This document shows positions 11,217 to 25,700 of a stretch of DNA of 64,000 nt, one piece after another; the stretch's first letter is position 1; each line of letters starts with the position of its first letter. The notes beneath the pieces were generated by a model. That model worked only from the letters and a program-made list of their open reading frames with translations, was not told where the DNA came from and searched no databases. The position numbers and the translations under genes are program-made. This DNA comes from Branchiostoma floridae (lineage: Eukaryota > Chordata > Leptocardii > Amphioxiformes > Branchiostomatidae): assembly GCF_000003815.2 (NCBI RefSeq), contig NW_023365728.1:202442-266441 (forward strand). Reading direction: 5' to 3'.

Positions 11217-11620
11217 AATGGATGGATGGATGGATGGATGGATGGGTGGGTGGGTGGATGGATGGATGGATGGATGGATGGATGGATGGATGGATGGATG
11301 GATGGATGGATGGATGGATGGATGGATGGATGGATGGATGGATGGATGGATGGATGGATGGATGGATGGATGGATGGATGGATGGATGGATGGATGGATG
11401 GATGGATGGATGGATGGATGGATGGATGGATGGATGGATGGATGGATGGATGGATGGATGGATGGATGGATGGATGGATGGACGGACGGACGGACGGATG
11501 GATGAATGAATGAATGAACGAACGCGTACGGATGGATGGACGAACGAATGAATGAATGAATGAATGGATGAATGAATGGATGGATGACTGACGGATGGAT
11601 GGATGGATGGATAATAAATT
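11217..11620. repeat. (GGAT)n microsatellite with degenerate edges
   Basis: Nearly uninterrupted GGAT/GATG tetranucleotides for about 265 bp (11217-11480), then GGAC, GAAT and GGAT variants to 11620. It recurs on the far side of the gap (12424-12486), so the array probably extends through it. The predicted MDGW-repeat peptides are artefacts. Confidence 0.97.
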
Positions 11621-11881
11621 AATTCACGCGGGTGGATAGATCAATCACGCACGACCTACCCAACCACGGACGGACGTACCTATCGATCAAGCAAGCAATC
11701 TAACTATCTGGCTAGATACATCCATCCATGCGCGCCGACCCCCTCCCCTCACTGCCTGCCTACCTCCCCGGTCGCTCCCTCCCAGTCAGGCATCCTTACT
11801 GACTTCCGTCGGCAGGCGGGCAAGCAACCTACATGTCAGACATACATTCCATGCACGTCCGTCCTTGCATACATACCCCCC

Positions 11882-12423
11882 NNNNNNNNNNNNNNNNNNN
11901 NNNNNNNNNNNNNNNNNNNNNNNNNNNNNNNNNNNNNNNNNNNNNNNNNNNNNNNNNNNNNNNNNNNNNNNNNNNNNNNNNNNNNNNNNNNNNNNNNNNN
12001 NNNNNNNNNNNNNNNNNNNNNNNNNNNNNNNNNNNNNNNNNNNNNNNNNNNNNNNNNNNNNNNNNNNNNNNNNNNNNNNNNNNNNNNNNNNNNNNNNNNN
12101 NNNNNNNNNNNNNNNNNNNNNNNNNNNNNNNNNNNNNNNNNNNNNNNNNNNNNNNNNNNNNNNNNNNNNNNNNNNNNNNNNNNNNNNNNNNNNNNNNNNN
12201 NNNNNNNNNNNNNNNNNNNNNNNNNNNNNNNNNNNNNNNNNNNNNNNNNNNNNNNNNNNNNNNNNNNNNNNNNNNNNNNNNNNNNNNNNNNNNNNNNNNN
12301 NNNNNNNNNNNNNNNNNNNNNNNNNNNNNNNNNNNNNNNNNNNNNNNNNNNNNNNNNNNNNNNNNNNNNNNNNNNNNNNNNNNNNNNNNNNNNNNNNNNN
12401 NNNNNNNNNNNNNNNNNNNNNNN
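11882..12423. other. Assembly gap (542 N)
   Basis: Unsequenced. GGAT-type repeats on both sides suggest the missing sequence is tetranucleotide satellite. Confidence 0.99.
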
Positions 12424-12716
12424 ATGATGATGATGAATGGGTGGATGAATGGATGGGTGGATGACGTGTGGATGGATGGATGGATAGAATATAAATTAAA
12501 TCAGGTGTATTGTAATATCAATCAGGAACGTCATAACCAAGGTTGTACAGACGTTGCTATTGATCATGCAATCTAACAATTTGTCTAGTTTGAAACGTCG
12601 ATTCACGTGAACCGGTTCCCTTCACAATCTGCGTAACTCCCCGGAATATCGCTCCCAGCCCGTGACGCATCCTGAATTACTTCTGAAGACAGGAGTGCAA
12701 ACAACTTTGATGTGAT

Positions 12717-13470
12717 ACATACAGTACATGTAGGGCCGTGTTGTGATACATACCCCGCTGTAGGGCCATGAGAGCGTGCAGGAGCCTTTACTGACAAACG
12801 GCCGTGTGTTCCGAGTGTAGTGATGTACGTACTCCGCTGTAGGACCATGTTGTGATGCATACAGTACATGTAGGACCATGTTGATACATACCCCCTGTAA
12901 GACCGTGAGAGCAGGAGCCTTTACTCAGTTTATTGACAAAGCGTTGTGTCGTCAGCGCTGGCACGGCTTTTGTGATACATCAAGGAGGTTATATAACCTC
13001 ATGGATACATATAAGTACATGTAGGACTGTGAGAGCGCGCAAGAGAGCCTTAAGTTTTATTGACTGTCGTCAGCCCTGACAAGGGTGCTGTGATACATAC
13101 CGCTGTAGAACTGTGCTGTGATGTACACCGCTGTAGGACCGTGAGAGCCTTTATTGACAAACGGCCGGCCCGTCAGCCCTGGCACGGCTCATCACGCTCG
13201 GATGGTGCGAGCTGTTGTGATACATACATACCTGTAGGACGGTGTATGTAAGACTGTGAGAGCGCGAAGGAGAGCCTGTATTGACAAACAGCCGGTCCGT
13301 CAGCCCTGACACGGGTGCTGTGATACATACCTGTACGGCTGTGTTGTGATGCCCCCCCTGTAGGATTGTGAGCCTTTATTGACAGCCTGTAAAAAAGCAG
13401 GCACCTTTATTGACAAACGGCCGGCCCGTCAGCCCTGGCCCGGCTCATCACGCTCGGATGGTGCATGGCG
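12717..13470. repeat. Degenerate interspersed tandem repeats upstream of the mucin gene
   Basis: Recurrent modules TGTGATACATAC, CTGTAGGACC(G/A)TG and TTTATTGACAAACGGCCGGC alternate in irregular order. The longer module CGTCAGCCCTGGCACGGCTC...CACGCTCGGATGGTGC occurs at about 13170 and 13428. The region abuts the presumed first exon of the mucin gene, so it may include promoter or 5'UTR. Confidence 0.75.
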
Positions 13471-13707
13471 AGCTGCGCGCCATCTGTACCTCCCGCCGCT
13501 GCTTTGCACACTCACCTTCAGCCCGCCCTGTATACTGTGCAAGCGAGGCGCGAGGGTGAGTCACTGAAGCGCTGGGAGCCGCTCGCCGGCAGCTGTTCCG
13601 CAGGGATGCTGCTATGTTTGTTACCTGCCTTCTTCACGCTCACGTACAGCTACAGCACACCTTTATCTGGCGTCGGGATGTCACGTAAGGAGAGCCGCCG
13701 GTCCAAG

Positions 13708-16700
13708 ATGACGGCCTCGGTGTTGTTGTTGTTCCTAGGGGCCTGCCTCGGCGTTGCGTCAGGTGAGCACTTGTACAGGTGTCCTGATATTTACAGACGC
13801 GTAACGTGGGGTATACAGTAGGTAGCCAAGTGTGTGTATCATCCACACCTAAGAAACCACTGTCGGTCTGAAGGCCAGTCATAGTACATAACCACTGTAT
13901 TACACAAACGAGTTGTGTTGGAAATCTTTATCACTGCGACCCTTTTACTCTGTCAGTCCTACGAGTAAGAAAATAACATTGGCAAGCTTGGTATGGAAAT
14001 GTACATTGTTATGCAGAAGTATGTAAGATTGAATTTTTCATCGGAATCTCAAAACCGGCATGATGCGGCATCCTGTGTGTAAATAACTGACAGGTGTTGA
14101 TTTAGTACTTCAGAAATGATAAACTTTATGTCGGCACGAAACGCCTGCCCCCGGCACGGATGATCATCATGAATGCAGTCATGTCCCGTTGTTATGACAG
14201 AAGCACGTCCGTCCGCCGCCCGATATTGTCGCTAAACCCCGGGAACTGTTGTTGTTATAGTCCTTCCTCTGTCGATCTGATCTTACCTGTGCTTGTAACA
14301 ACAAGGGCGTGGCCAGGTGGGAGGCAGGTGGGAGGCAGGTGACCGTCTCACCTGAGTCTTACGCAGGTGAGAAGGAGTAAACACAGGTAAAGAAACAGCT
14401 TTCCAGAAAATACGTGACATCGCCAATAGCCACATTCTACCACAGGGCGGTCTCGCTGCGACCTCACTTGGATGTGTGTAACCTTGGCTTCATCATTGGA
14501 ATATCATGGAAAATATAAACATATGGCTGAAATGGAAAAAAAAACATAGAAAGCGTATAAAAATGAATTATCTATAATATTGGTTGAGGGTTTTGTGAAA
14601 CCGTTCAGTACGCGGTCACGGTGACGCAATGAGGTTGCCTTGCTCTGTGGGTCGGCCCGGTGTAACGTTCGGTTTGCGAAATACCACATTGTAGTATTAG
14701 CAAAGATCGGTAAAAAGCAGGAACTCTGAAGCTACTGTCAAAAAATTTGGATTTTCAATGGTCCAAGACACACAAGCAAACTAACTAACAAACAAACAAA
14801 CAAACAAACAAAATCCGAGTGGTCCTCAACACTCATGTTGATTTTCAATGATCCAGGACACACAATGAAACACGTAACATTACCTGGACAGTAGGACAAT
14901 AACCAACTCACACCTGTCCCACAACAGTTACCCAGATATGCTGTACCGTGTTCTCCATGTTTTACTGTGCAGTAAGTCTGACCGGTCTAATATCGCTCCC
15001 GAAGTGCGTCAGTGGTGAGTTATGGGGACATTACCGACTCACAGATCCATCAGTTTACCTGAGGTCGCCTGGGGTTAAGTGTAATAACTATAAATCACAG
15101 TCGTGCAGGTGTGTAGTAACCGCTGTGTGCAGAGACCCCGGACCGTGTATCTGCAGCGGCGGTGTGAATAGGGTTTATCATTAAGCCATTTTCTGATAAG
15201 GTATCGATGGAAAGATGCCTACCATTTATCGTTTTTTGAGTCGATCAAGGTCGAGATTTTCGAACGTTTCTTCGATCCGGATTTTCATTTCTAGTAAAGG
15301 AGGGATAAAAACGGATTTTCCCATGATGATGAATGCCGGTAAGTCCGGACAGCTTATGTAGATGACCATTACTAACTACTCCCCATGTCACGTGGAAAGC
15401 CGAGTAATTATGCCCCCCCCCCCCATGTATCAGCATGCCATGCTCCCTCCACCCACCATTACTCTCCAAGTAGAGGAAAATCGTCTTTACGACCAGTCTC
15501 CCCATCATGTCGAAAAAGACATATAAGGAACAGGTCACGATTTTCCCTACTAACGTCTGCTTGGAGAGTACCCACCATGACCCCGGCCCGGCGTAAATGC
15601 AGACCTCATTCCCGTTCTCATCACACCTCAGTCTTCATCACTCCTCCCTCCCAGCATCACTATCACTCCTCCCTCCCAGGCACCCTGCCGCGGCTGGACT
15701 CACATTGATTACAGCCATGCCTGTTGAATAAAGCCCGCTGCAGCGTGACGAGGTTATAACGGTATTGATTGTTACAATTTCCTTCGCTGAAACAAACCGC
15801 TTGTATCGATTTTCAGCGTGTTTTCCTTATGGAGAAATACTTTGGCCCAGTTACAAGATAGCCTGAGCACTGTACTTACGGAGGCTGGACCCAGGCTAGG
15901 GAAGGAATGACGTTGTTATCTAAGTCTAGATGATGATGACGTCAGTTTTACATCCTTTTGCACAAACCCACAGCACCAATAATACGCACATGTCGGAGAC
16001 TTGCGCGGCTGAAAGGAATTTCCGTGAGGAAATGTTTTGGCTTCATGGCCTGCATTGTTCCCGAGTCGGTCGCGAGAAATCCTGAACAAAACAACTGGAA
16101 TAACATCAATCTTACAGATGTCGCTTTCGTAATTGTTTCCCCAGTCTGCAGGGAGTTATCCCTATATGTAATGTTGCATATACAGTTCTGCAGGGAGTTA
16201 TTCCTTTATGCAATGTTGCATATACAATTCTGAAAGTTTTAATTGTTCCTTTCTTGCACTGGGGGATTCAGAAGCATAAGGTTATTAGTACAAAGCTGAG
16301 TGTTGGCGGAATTGGACATTGTGGAAATGTTTGAAAATCTCAGTAGTTTCCATTCAGACAAACTAACGTTACTGATTCCCGTGACAGTTTGTTACCGTTT
16401 CATCACATCTCGGCCTTTATGATGGTTTCCGCGCGGCGGACTCGACCTAGTTTACACTGTTCTTGTTCGGCTGAATCCTGGCGTGTTACTGTAGTCCTTC
16501 CCGCCACGCAGACATGGATCCTACCCAACCTTAAAGCTTCTATAAAATTAACATTAAGACAATCAAATTTTCAATAAAAGGTTTGGGATCACTATCATAT
16601 ATAATGATATAGAACAATAAAGAGTTGAAGGGAAAAAATTGGCATACCGTGGTGACTTAACCACGATTGTTTCAGAGATCAGAGGTACTTATAAATACAC

Positions 16701-19700
16701 CGCAAATGTTTCGAGCGATTCTATTTCATTTCAAGAAAAGGAATAAATAAGTTTCAATTGTACTCTCAGAAGATATTAGCACCCATGTGGCTTTACGTTG
16801 GTAAGTGCAGGTATGTGATGTTTTTGGATTCACGTTGGTAAGTACAGGTATGTGATGTGAACACTCCTGTGGCTTTACGTTGGCAGGTGCTTTAATTGTG
16901 AGCTGTAGTGGACAGACCATATCGATCTCCTGAAGGATCCTGAAGGCCGCAATCTTCAGCAGCAGCCGATAAACTGGCTCCGCGGAACCGCAGATAAACC
17001 GTCCGAAATGTTCTTCGGCGGGTTCCTTTTCAAGGCAAGGTCGATACGGTCGTTTCGTGAATACCGCCTTTTCATACAGGAATTCATAAACAACGTCTAC
17101 TCCATTTCATAAATACCGTCTTGCCATACACCGATCCATGCCCTGCCATGAATACCGTTCTCCTAAAGTAGTGGTGTTATCATTCAGGAAAAATCAAGTC
17201 GTTTTTATTGTGAATATTGGAAACCTGTATGATCAAATGTTCCCTAACAACCCCCTCCCCCTAAGTACCGATCATTGGGGTGTACATTGATAAGTGTGTC
17301 CGACCGGTGCGTTAGGAGATAATACAAACGAACAGAGTGAAGAATGACAATGATTACAGTTTGTTACAGCCGAGATGTTTCGTGCTGTATCTACAAATGC
17401 TGCCGCCAAACATCGAGCCATTTTTTCTGTTGTAGGTTCGCCAGTACTGTGCAGGTTTGCGTGCAGTGCAGCCAGTTAATGTGTGCGTGCAGTGCCAGTG
17501 TACGGAAATGCCACTAAACCCCCATGTTTGGCCTCCCGACCCCGCGCAAGGCGAGGTGTACGGAGCGTGCGGTTGTCAGGGTGGAAGGCAGGTGGAATAC
17601 ACTGCGAAGTGGGTTGGAGGGTATACGTAGCTATAGTACACAGGCACTGGACGTAGCGCGCCCTGGCAGATGTGAGACCAGGTATGTCAGACATGCGCTG
17701 GCAGAGCTCAGGTGAACATTTTGTCATCACAACAGCAACAAATATGACGTGATCAGAATACAGAAGGGAGATCAGGTTATCCACTTTATCTACTAAAAAT
17801 ATTGACTATTGAAAAGTTATGGCATGACAAAAAAAAAAAAACTTGTACCCGCTCAGTTTTTTATGTTTAATTTTCTGTTTACAACTTTACATTTTATTTA
17901 ACTGTATTGTAAACGGACTCCAGGCAGAGAAGAGTAAATTTGAACAGTGCAACACTATTGGAGATCCAAATAAAGCAAACTAACAAAAATTGTTAGCATT
18001 ATTATATTGCAGAATAAAACAAAGACACCACTATTATTAAAAAAATCCTATGGGCCAAAATAGTACTTCTTAGATCATGACAAGCGTTATAGATCGGTAT
18101 TTTATTGGTAATGTAAACCAAATTAGGTGTTGCCTTTGAACGTGGCATGGGTACCGAAACACTGTTTTATGGTGGACCGAAAAGTATTTTACCCGCCATT
18201 AATTGTCATTGATGAGGTGAAAGGCCCACCTTGTACAAAGGTCACGTGACACATTTCTCTGTCTCTTTGAGTGGCACCTGCCGTCAGTGCCTCCATGCCT
18301 CAGGCCGTCTGCAGGGGAGCCGGTACTTAAATTTCGATCCGAGGTTCACAATAACGTCAGGACTGCTGCACCTTTCCCAAGTAACGTAAACCATGTTGAC
18401 GTCTATTAACAATACTGACTCAGAACGGGAACACCAGCCTGAGGTAAATGTCTACAGGAAACAAAGATTGCTTGTACCTTGTCCGTTTACACGTTTATGA
18501 CCCCCTACAAAATCCGATACTCCATGAATTTTGGCCCAGCCGCGAGGAACACAGGATAATGTCAGGTCTGAGGACGGAGAAGGTCGCGGTACAATGACCT
18601 GAGAATGTCTCAACAAGCAGCTTTTCAGCGCCGTCACGCAAAAACGTCGTCACGCAAACACGTCGTCATGGCACCTTCGCATCTTGGCACGACATCGTTT
18701 GCTTCGGGACTATAACGTGTGCCAAGGAATTAGTCATAAAAACATCCTGGGTAAAACTATGGAAATATAAATGCAGACTAACGTGTATGATAACTAAATC
18801 ATACTGTATTCTATATGTGTTGCAGAGTCGATGCTTGAATAATGCGCTAATAATCATAACTGCCAGCATTTGTCCTCTAAAGAGAGACATCCCATCCACA
18901 CAAAGATAAACATCGTCAACATTTAAAACATATTTCTGTGTAAGAAGCGACCGTCATACAGTAATCCATCATACTTAAGACTCCTGATACCGTCCTGTAT
19001 GAAAGTGACCAGCTCATGAGCTCATGAGCCCCCGCTTTGGGAAATAAAAATCCAGCCTACGGTGTATGATAATAAAATCAACCGGTTTTTAATATGTGTG
19101 GCAGAGTGGATCCTTAAAAAAGGCGTTAAAAATAAAAACTCCCACCTTTTTTCTTTAAAAGAGAGACTTCCCTCCCCCAAAAAAAAAAACTTGGCCAAAT
19201 TTAAAAAATTTTTTTTGTTAAAAAAGGGCCCTTAAAAAATAAATCCTTCATCTTAAAGCCCCCGAAACCCTTCTTTTAAAAGGGGGCCCACCTCATGAGC
19301 TCAGGACCCCCCGGGGTCCGGGATTCCCCCCCCCCCCCCACCCCCATGGTGCATACTGTATAAAGGTGCCCAGCTCATGAGCTCATGACCCCCCCGGGTC
19401 CGGGAGTCCCCCCCCCCCCCCCATGGTGCATACTGTATGAAGGTGACCAGCTCATGAGCTCAGGACTCCGCTGGGTACCGGAGTCCCCCTACCCCCCCCC
19501 CCCGCCCCCCCATGGTGCATACTGTATGAAGGTGCCCAGCTCATGAGCTCATGAGTCCCCCGGGTACCGGGATCATCCTCCCGTGGTGCATTATCTGTCT
19601 CTGGGGACGGATCACGTTCCCAGGATCACTCCCAGGCCTGACATGTACACAGAAACATTCATTCATTCATGGTACAAAACAGCCGCGTTATGAGATCCAT

Positions 19701-22700
19701 AACTCACCGTTGCGATGATTATAAAGTAATTGCGGTTTGTAATATAATCGATTTGAACCAGTCAACCGTGAAACAACTTCGGTCAGGGGTTATTTCGTCG
19801 GGAAGCGGCTTGAAGTTTCATATCGATAATAGAACGATAGAGTTTCCAGAAATGTAATTTGTCTGAAACTGTGACAGGTTGACGATCTGGAACATACCTG
19901 AGTAAGGAAGAATCGGTTTGTCTCAGGAGCAAAAAGGATAATCATCTCTGAAAAGGATGTCTGAGATTCTAGCCTGGATTAGTGAGTTGTGTGATCCTTT
20001 GATAAATGTAAGCCCCGGACATGCAAGCTGCTTAATCCGATTGTCGTGATCATTAATCTGAAGCTTAGTCTTAGAAATATTTCCTGTTCCAAGACTAAGA
20101 ATGGACTGGAAAAGATGAGTCACTGGTGCCTGTAATACCATGAATTACTTGTTTCTGTGCATTGCATACCCAGTAAAGCAACCCAAGGCAAAACGCACCA
20201 GGTGTGTCCTCAACAGTACTAGTTGCATATCGGTGCATAATTGTTTGACAAATATGACCTTCTAGACGCTGTCTATATGCGAGAACTGATAGATACAAAA
20301 GAAGTCCGATTCCGTACATGGTAAAGCTACTAAACAACACTTAAATGTTATGGACTATGGACTATTTGGACATTTGTACAACTACACTACTATTTATGTG
20401 CCACTCTATCAGGCAATTTTATTCTGTTTATAAGTGGAGTTTTGACTAATTCTGTAATTGCGCTTTTAAATCATGTTTTTTTTGCAAATTGTAAATGTGA
20501 TGATATGATGTTATATATGCACAAGCATAATTCAGGTAACTGAGGTTACCTGCGAGACCTTGTACATAGTGTATGTGTTTCCTGAATAAACCAATCATTA
20601 AGATGATAAATTCTTTCGTGAAAATGTCAATTTACGAGGGACGTCATGTAATCAGTCTGATGTCTTTGTACAGGGATGTCCACTGAAGCCAACAGTGCGA
20701 GTGAGTCCAGCACCGGATCTGCTGCGAACTCAACTTTCCAGTCTACACAGATGTACACACGGCTGAGTACAACAACTCTGCCGACTGTCGGGGCATCAGA
20801 CGGGGGGAATCTAACAGCAACGCCACAAACAACTTTGTCTGCAAACATGTCACATTCTTCTGCTGCAGTTTCATCGCCGACTATGGCTACAGAAGTCACA
20901 CCGTCTGCTGCACCTTCCACAATGTACACAGGGTCAGGGTCCACAACAAACCTGTCGGCATTAGTTACGTCATCAGCTACGTCTGCGTTACATATTAACA
21001 CGAATATCGACGTCACGACATCGTCATCAACTACGACAAGGTACGTTACTGCATCTTCTGTTGCACCTCCCACGCCTGCAATGACAGTTAACACTACAGA
21101 CACATCACTGTCCACTCTGTCGGTCCGGGATTCCTCAAACACGAGTTTAGAAGACTCAAACCAAACATTCTCAGCGACGTCTCCTCCACAGTCCACGTCC
21201 TCTTTAGTGGCATCTACTACATCTGAAAACGTGACAGCGTCAGCGATCAGCGGAAGTACGGTGCCTCTGACTCTGATCAACAACACAGTTGTCCAGGAGA
21301 CGTCCTCTCCTTCGTTGTTACCTACAACAGGAGCGACGGTCACTGTCAGCAGCGCGGGGTATCCTCAAGCCTCCACAGGGGGTGTGGCGGAGAACTCAAC
21401 AGCCAATCCGACAAGCTCACGGCCCTTAACTGCAACATCATTGCAACAATCCTCAGATACGTCAGTAGCCTGGAATGTAACGACCAACGCTACTGTATCA
21501 CCGATGGTGGCAACTTCAGGGGTGACCTCACAGTCATCCACTGCCTCCAGTAACTCAACCTCTGACGTCACGTCGGCAGCTTCTATCACAGCAGAGGCGA
21601 CTGATGTGTCACCTAACGAAACCGCTGTAACTGCGAACACAACCGCGCCTAGTATTTCTACAACCGCGCCAACAGTTCGAACAACTCTCGGTGTAACACG
21701 TTCCAGTTCCTCTTCGGCGATCCCGAATGACACTGTAACAACAAGTCCTGCTTCAGCTACAAGCCATGTTCTGGCATCAGTCCAAAGCATCACATCTACA
21801 GATACGTCAGTAAGGAACAGTACTCCAGTACAGTCGTCAGCAACGGTGCCTTCACCAACACCTACCGTCTCAACAATAACACTACCTCAGGAATCTAGTG
21901 CAGGTCCCGGTGAAAACATTTCTGTGACATCATCAGATTCACCAGGGACAACGACGACACCAGCTGATCAGACTCTGGTGACGGAAGTGACGTCACAACA
22001 TACAACAGGAACAACGATGACTCCAGCTGATCAGACACTGGTGACGGAAGTGATGTCATCAGATTCCCCCCAATCAATTGACACGACAGACTTAAGTACA
22101 ACGTCACAGACGATGGAGGCAACAACATTTCCTGAAAGTACAGCTTCTCTTACAACCGGGACATCGTCTGAGAATGAGCAGACTTCGCCAATCGCAACGT
22201 CCGAAACAGCAGTATCAACCTCAGTTACAACAGACACTGCGCCAACAACACAGGCAAACGTTATCACATCTGCAGCCTCTGAGGTGCCTACCGTCTCACC
22301 AACCGCTCCTCCCCTAACAACTATTTCACCCACCACTCCGGTTCTACCTACAACAGCGACTGCCACACAGATGCCTTCAACAGAACGTAAGGCTACAACC
22401 GACATGCTGATGACAACGAGAACAGCACAAACCACAGCGGCACAAACAACTCAAACAACACTTCCTGTTTGGGCCAGCACTGCGGCGCCACAGTCTCCAC
22501 CAACTGCTCCGAGCACAGCTCAAACAGAGGGAAAATCGTCAACGCAGTTTCAGGCCACCACCTTCAAACCATCGTCATCAGCACCACTACAAACAACACC
22601 GCTGGTTCAGTCCAGCACGCCGGCACCGCCTTCCACACAGGCCACACTGGCAGTGATACATTCCACACAGGCGACCCCAACAGGCGGAAAATCTACCACG

Positions 22701-25700
22701 CAAATCTTACCAACCTCCAAACTCACAACACAAGAAACAACTCCGCCTATTATAGTGAGCACCTTGACGTCACAGATAACACCAACGGATCGCCAGTCCA
22801 CTACACAAATCCAATCTACAGCGCGAACAAAAACAACAACAACAACATCGCAAACAATGACGTCCCTGACAATAAGAACTTCAACTACGTCACAAATGAC
22901 GTCATCAGATAGAATAGCTACAACACTACCCAGTACAACGGCTACAACGGCGTCAATTATACCGACGACAGAAACACCGAACTTGGCAACAACTTTCACG
23001 CCAACTGCCCAGCCTACAACCACAACACAGGGAATCGCTGCAACCACAAGAATACAGACGATACAGCTGTGGACAACAACAACCCCAGTATTGTCCACTA
23101 TACTGGAAGTCACGCCTACTGCTGATACTCAAACGTCTGTAGTGACGATCAGTTTGGAGATTTCAAACTTGAATTTTGATGACTACAATCTGGATGAGCC
23201 GACATCAGACAGTTACACAGAGTTCTCCAGCGATTTCATCAGCAAGGTAAGACTGTGCGGTTCCCCGTAACTTCCAATACTTTTAGGTACGTTCGGAATT
23301 ATTGGACAATGAGCAGCCATTGTGTCAAGGTAAAGGGCTGTTTCACGGATAGCAAAGTTTCAATGACGTCTTACTGTAAAACTCATAATCCATGTAAAGT
23401 TTATGAATTGTGAATATTTCACTATCTGCAAGTCATTATCGTTATATCATGTCGGTGAATAACTTCACCAGGCCGAATCTCCGCACGTCTCCCTTCTGTC
23501 CAGGTGACGCCCATCTACAGCCAGCTGCCCGGCTTCGTCGCAGTGGAAGTTGTGGGTTTTACGTAAGTATCAGCACGTTCTCTGGGGAGGGGACAAATGT
23601 TTGTGTTCATTTAGGTGACAAAATCTAGTCATTTTCTTTAATCTGATGTCTTGGGTAAATTTTGGTCACAAGAATAGGTCCAAATGTCACGTAGGAGGGC
23701 ATCAGTTGTCACAGTGCCACATTCAGGACACGTTACTTCAGCCTATGGATATATTTATAAACGATTATGATGACGAAAGACAGCGTCAGTGGAAGGTAGT
23801 GGATGCTGCCTTAAACGTCAGACCGTTTCTAAACTTTATCCAGATGCTTGAGTAAAAGTTACTTTGCGTGTCTTACTACTTGTGTATGTCTATCCTTTAC
23901 GGACATATCAAAAGAAATCCCTCGAAGACGTTTGTAGAAATCCAGACGTCTGTGTTTTTCCAGCTTTATTTCAGGATCTTGGCCCATGGCAAAGGACAAC
24001 AATAAATGTAAAAACATTACCCGAGATGTTTGAAGATAACCTGATTTGACGCAATGTCCCCAGAATGCGTTGTGATTGAAGGCATCTGACCCGGATGATG
24101 ATGCTAATTATAAAAAAAAAAATACCGAATAATATTGTTTTATCATAACTTGTCATTTTTTGTGTTTGTGCTGCACAGGAGGGGCAGCATTGTTGCAGAG
24201 TACAGAGTGATCTTCAGCGCAGACGCGGTGAGCTCGCGGGAGGTGCTGGAGCAGACCCGGAGTAACAAGGACGCCATTGATGCGCGGTGGGAGATCAGCG
24301 AGGACGCCATACTGGTTCTGTCAGGTACGCAGCACGTGTTCAAGTTCATATACATGTACATGAGTATTGTGCGTGACAATATAAATGTACATCAATAACG
24401 TACATGACAATGTACATGTACATCAATATCGTACATATATCGTACATAACAATTCAGCCCAAAGGAAAGTAATCAGTAAGCTGGTGGCGTGATGTGGCCG
24501 TAACGGCTCGGTGCTCGACCCAGAGAGCCAGTGTTTGAATTCCCTGACATGCCACCGATGTAGTACCTTTGGATAAGGTACTTAGTAGGTACCCTTCTCA
24601 CCCCAAATGAGTGGACCAAAACCTTTCCAGCTGTCTATGAATGAGGTACCGAATTTCCCGACCATCCTTCGTGAGTTGATATTTCTGACTATGGGAGCTA
24701 AAATCACCGCCCCTCAAATCGTAACGGATGGTAACATCAGAACGCGTTCAGAAAATGCATCCTTCGCACACAAGCCACTTGTTTTTACTTTGTGCTTTTA
24801 TTTCTGCAGTTCAGTGCGGGGCCGCGGTCTGTGGAAGTGACGCGTTCTGTGAGAGGAACAGCAGCGGGGCCTCACTGTGCGCATGCGCGCCTGGATTCTG
24901 TCAGAACGGAGGGACATGCGCAGTGACGGAAGGGACGGGTGCTATTTGCAGGTAACGTCTGGAGCAGGGTTGTAGCCAGCCTGAAATCATTTTCAGTCCC
25001 CTCGATTTTGAATCCAAAAGAACGAGACGTCGAGCCGAAGGAATAACGTTCCTAAGGGGATCTAGGGGCATACTCCCCTGAAAAATTTTGAAATCTAGAC
25101 CCTCTGAAACCCAATTTCCTGCATTTTGAGGTGTAGATTTTGTTGGTAGACTAAGCTGTTCATCTGTTTTGGTGAAAAGTTATACAAGAGGACAGTTTTT
25201 TTATATCTTTACTGACTTAACATATAGATTTTTGTCCATTACAAAGGACGGAATGGGCAAAAAAAATTTCTGTCCCCAGCTGCAAAATTCCTTCAAAGGA
25301 CTGACGGACGGGTGCTGGCTACAACACTGGTCTGGAGAGATCGTTTCATTCTTGATAATTCCGATGCGTGAACTCGCAAAGCGCCCCCTGTCGACAGTGT
25401 CCGTGTGTGCAGTCCCGTCCTTGGTGCTGGAAAGCTTTCCACCTTCCAACCTTTTGCAAATTCTCGATTCTAGACGCGCACTCGACAATAAGGCAAATAC
25501 TTAGTACTCGATTCTAGACGCGCACCCGACAATAAGGCAAATACTTAGTACTCGATTCTAGACGCGCACTCGACAATAAGGCAAATACTTAGTACTCGAT
25601 TCTAGACGCGCACCCGACAATAAGGCAAATACTTAGTACTCGATTCTAGACGCGCACTCGACAAGAAGGCCACTTTATAGAGATATTCCAGCTGCCCGAT

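Larger units (their letters stand above)
13763..20673 (+). other. Intron 1 of the mucin gene, no other gene seen
   Basis: 6.9 kb between the signal-peptide exon and the PTS exon. Contents: GGAGGCAGGTG repeats (about 14305-14350), a (CAAA)n tract (about 14790-14812), a MITE at 15460, short direct repeats at 16780-16890, and the repeat/low-quality block at 18770-19600. Open frames are short and show no recognisable domain. Confidence 0.6.

Noticed and set aside
11183-11513. Open frames encoding MDGW repeats
   Set aside because: Translation of a (GGAT)n microsatellite in three frames.
20627-23113. Minus-strand open frames of 134-238 codons
   Set aside because: Shadows of the low-complexity Ser/Thr mucin exon on the plus strand; Val/Asp-rich with no start context or domain.
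24483-24560. tRNA gene
   Set aside because: Has A- and B-box-like sequence but no complete cloverleaf; better explained as a tRNA-derived SINE.
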